This document shows, one piece after another, positions 6,055-6,914 of a stretch of 6,914 nucleotides of DNA (its first letter is position 1; every line of letters starts with the position of its first letter). The notes below the pieces were generated by a model that had not been told where the DNA came from, searched no databases, and was given only the letters and a program-made list of their open reading frames with translations. Both the position numbers and the translations under genes were made by a program. Source of the DNA: CBDULQ01 sp965368115. Its GTDB lineage: Bacteria > Pseudomonadota > Gammaproteobacteria > SZUA-229. Location of the stretch: the NCBI GenBank assembly GCA_965368115.1, contig CBDULQ010000201.1:1-6914 (forward strand), given 5' to 3'.

Positions 6055-6825
6055 TTACACCGCACTAATGAGTGATTCAAATAAGGTTTGCGACGTCTGC
6101 ACGATTCGCGACAACGCCTGGTAGGCCTGCTGGAATCGAATCAGATCCGCTGCTTCTTCGTCCAGGTTGACACCGGATACGCTTTCGCGACGTTCGATGG
6201 CGCCCTGCAATAAACTTTCTTCAACCTGGTGATTGATTTTTACCTGTTGTGTCACGGTACCCACTTCGGCGGTCAGCGCACTGTAAGACTGCTCGAAACT
6301 CGAAGTACCGTTATCCATGATACCCTGCGACTGCAAATCGGCCAGCAACAGCATGTTGGTGCTGTCGGTAGCGGCGCCGGTGTTTTCTTCGATGGTCAGG
6401 GTGTCCCCCGGTTGCGGCTGACCGGTCAGCTGAACCTGCCAGCCGTTCTGGCTCACGGTCATGCCGTTGTTGAACATCACATCGTTCTGCAACACGGTAC
6501 CGGTAGCATTATCGATAACATCGAAAGTACCTGCCGGATTGGTAGGATCGAAAAATATATTCACACTGCGTCGCAGATCGCCGTTCAATGCATCCACCAC
6601 ACTGCTTTGCGACACGCCGACCGAACCCAGATTGGCGCTGCTGGTAATTCCGCGTATCGGCGTCGCCGCTGCAATGTCTGCGGGATCACTAACCAGGCCC
6701 TGGAAGCTAAGTGCGCCCAGTCGGGTCGGACGGATGAAAAACGAGTCGCCGGCATTGGCGGCACCGCCCGGGGTAATTTCCTTCCCGTCCACGTACAACG
6801 GGCCATCGCCTGACGCAAGCGTCAC
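6055..6825 (-). CDS. flgK: Flagellar hook-associated protein FlgK (HAP1), C-terminal part after an in-frame stop
   Basis: FlgK is the first hook-filament junction protein. The frame here is its C-terminal portion. It ends with the family signature SGVNLDEEAADLIRFQQAYQ (217-236 counted from GTG 6825), then SRIVQTSQTLFESLI, the D0 helix that packs in the hook axis. Before it come a surface region and a beta module (100-147) with the pattern TFDVID...NG...TGQPQPGDTLTI. The GTG at 6825 is merely the first possible start after a TGA at 6838-6840; it is not a natural FlgK start, because FlgK-like sequence continues in the same frame upstream to the window edge. A protein made from 6825 would lack the N-terminal rod and should not assemble. 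flgL follows after 2 bp. Confidence 0.9.
   Translation of the reverse strand: MTLASGDGPLYVDGKEITPGGAANAGDSFFIRPTRLGALSFQGLVSDPADIAAATPIRGITSSANLGSVGVSQSSVVDALNGDLRRSVNIFFDPTNPAGTFDVIDNATGTVLQNDVMFNNGMTVSQNGWQVQLTGQPQPGDTLTIEENTGAATDSTNMLLLADLQSQGIMDNGTSSFEQSYSALTAEVGTVTQQVKINHQVEESLLQGAIERRESVSGVNLDEEAADLIRFQQAYQALSRIVQTSQTLFESLISAV
6385..6528 (-). repeat. FlgK copy of a beta module also seen in FlgL
   Basis: The encoded stretch has the order [FY]-D-V-I-[ND]-x-[AT]-[TG]-G, then N-G-x-x-V-x-[LI]-[ST]-G-Q-P and finally D-x-[LF]-T-[IV]. FlgL shows the same order at 5213-5356 (YDVINTTTG, NGVEVDISGQP, DEFTV). A third, more divergent copy may span the TGA region of flgK (YEVSLDG ... VDGKEI ... AGDSFFIRP, about 6730-6880). 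The similarity is at protein level; it is probably an old shared domain of hook-associated proteins rather than a recent duplication. Confidence 0.5.
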
Positions 6826-6837
6826 CCCATCACTGAG

Positions 6838-6914
6838 TCACAACACATTGTAGTTGACGCCATCTAAGCTGACTTCGTAATCGGTAACGGTCAACGGGTT
6901 GACATCGGCTATGT
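6838..6914 (-). pseudogene. flgK: flgK segment upstream of the in-frame TGA (partial at window edge)
   Basis: Read in the same frame as the FlgK C-terminal part, this stretch gives ADVNPLTVTDYEVSLDGVNY followed by NVL and then TGA (6840-6838), after which the frame runs on as LSDGVTLASG. FlgK relatives commonly have a Y-x-V-x-R-L-S-D-G sequence at this point, so the TGA stands where an Arg codon is expected; a single C-to-T change of CGA would produce it. No base is gained or lost, since both sides are in one frame. Whether the gene is truly broken, misread in sequencing, or read through cannot be decided here. The N-terminal half of FlgK lies outside the window. Confidence 0.75.

Noticed and set aside
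6229..6813. Plus-strand 194-codon ORF
   Set aside because: It is a shadow of flgK on the other strand: the minus frame carries the FlgK C-terminal signature, while this one is rich in His, Arg and Gln without a domain.
6838..6840. Selenocysteine or TGA=Trp recoding in flgK
   Set aside because: FlgK is not a known selenoprotein, the position matches an Arg rather than a Cys or Trp site in relatives, no clear SECIS-like hairpin was seen directly after the codon, and TGA is the normal stop of five neighbouring genes.

Overview
The window looks like chromosomal DNA of a flagellated, Gram-negative bacterium, most likely a gammaproteobacterium. The evidence is moderately GC-rich genes, an outer-membrane-type lipoprotein signal, and a flgK-flgL pair whose conserved ends match proteobacterial hook-junction proteins. 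No genus can be named from the sequence. Five of the seven genes end in TGA and two in TAA, so the standard bacterial code is in use.

Layout. Bases 1-244 hold no gene I can support. Bases 245-1081 (+) encode a ten-helix EamA/DMT-type transporter. Bases 1150-2445 (-) encode a lipoprotein built of beta-propeller-like repeats. Twelve bases upstream of it lies a small four-helix membrane protein (2458-2934, -) with a HAHLNLLGW motif like that of heme-copper oxidase subunit I proteins. These two probably form one operon. Divergent from them are a MarR-family regulator (3011-3466, +) and a zinc-type homocysteine S-methyltransferase (3463-4413, +), joined by a GTGA start/stop overlap. The methyltransferase gene overlaps the end of flgL (4400-6052, -) tail to tail by 14 bp. 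flgL follows flgK (from the right edge to 6055, -) after a 2-bp gap.

How the parts fit. The 76-bp divergent gap at 2935-3010 holds two 19-bp palindromes of the same 7-5-7 design, centred 22 bp apart, with a perfect TATAAT on the minus strand in and between them. The simplest reading is that MarR binds both sites and controls the membrane-protein/lipoprotein operon as well as its own operon with the methyltransferase. The ligand and physiological role are not evident. The flagellar genes are a separate unit read toward the MarR locus.

Most notable observations. (1) flgK carries an in-frame TGA at 6838-6840 with recognisable FlgK sequence on both sides, which suggests a nonsense mutation, a base error or readthrough. 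(2) The tandem operator is well formed. (3) FlgL is long (550 aa), with an extra segment of about 155 residues placed inside its conserved rod. (4) A beta module appears to recur twice in FlgK and once in FlgL. I did not find an obviously new defence or mobile system.
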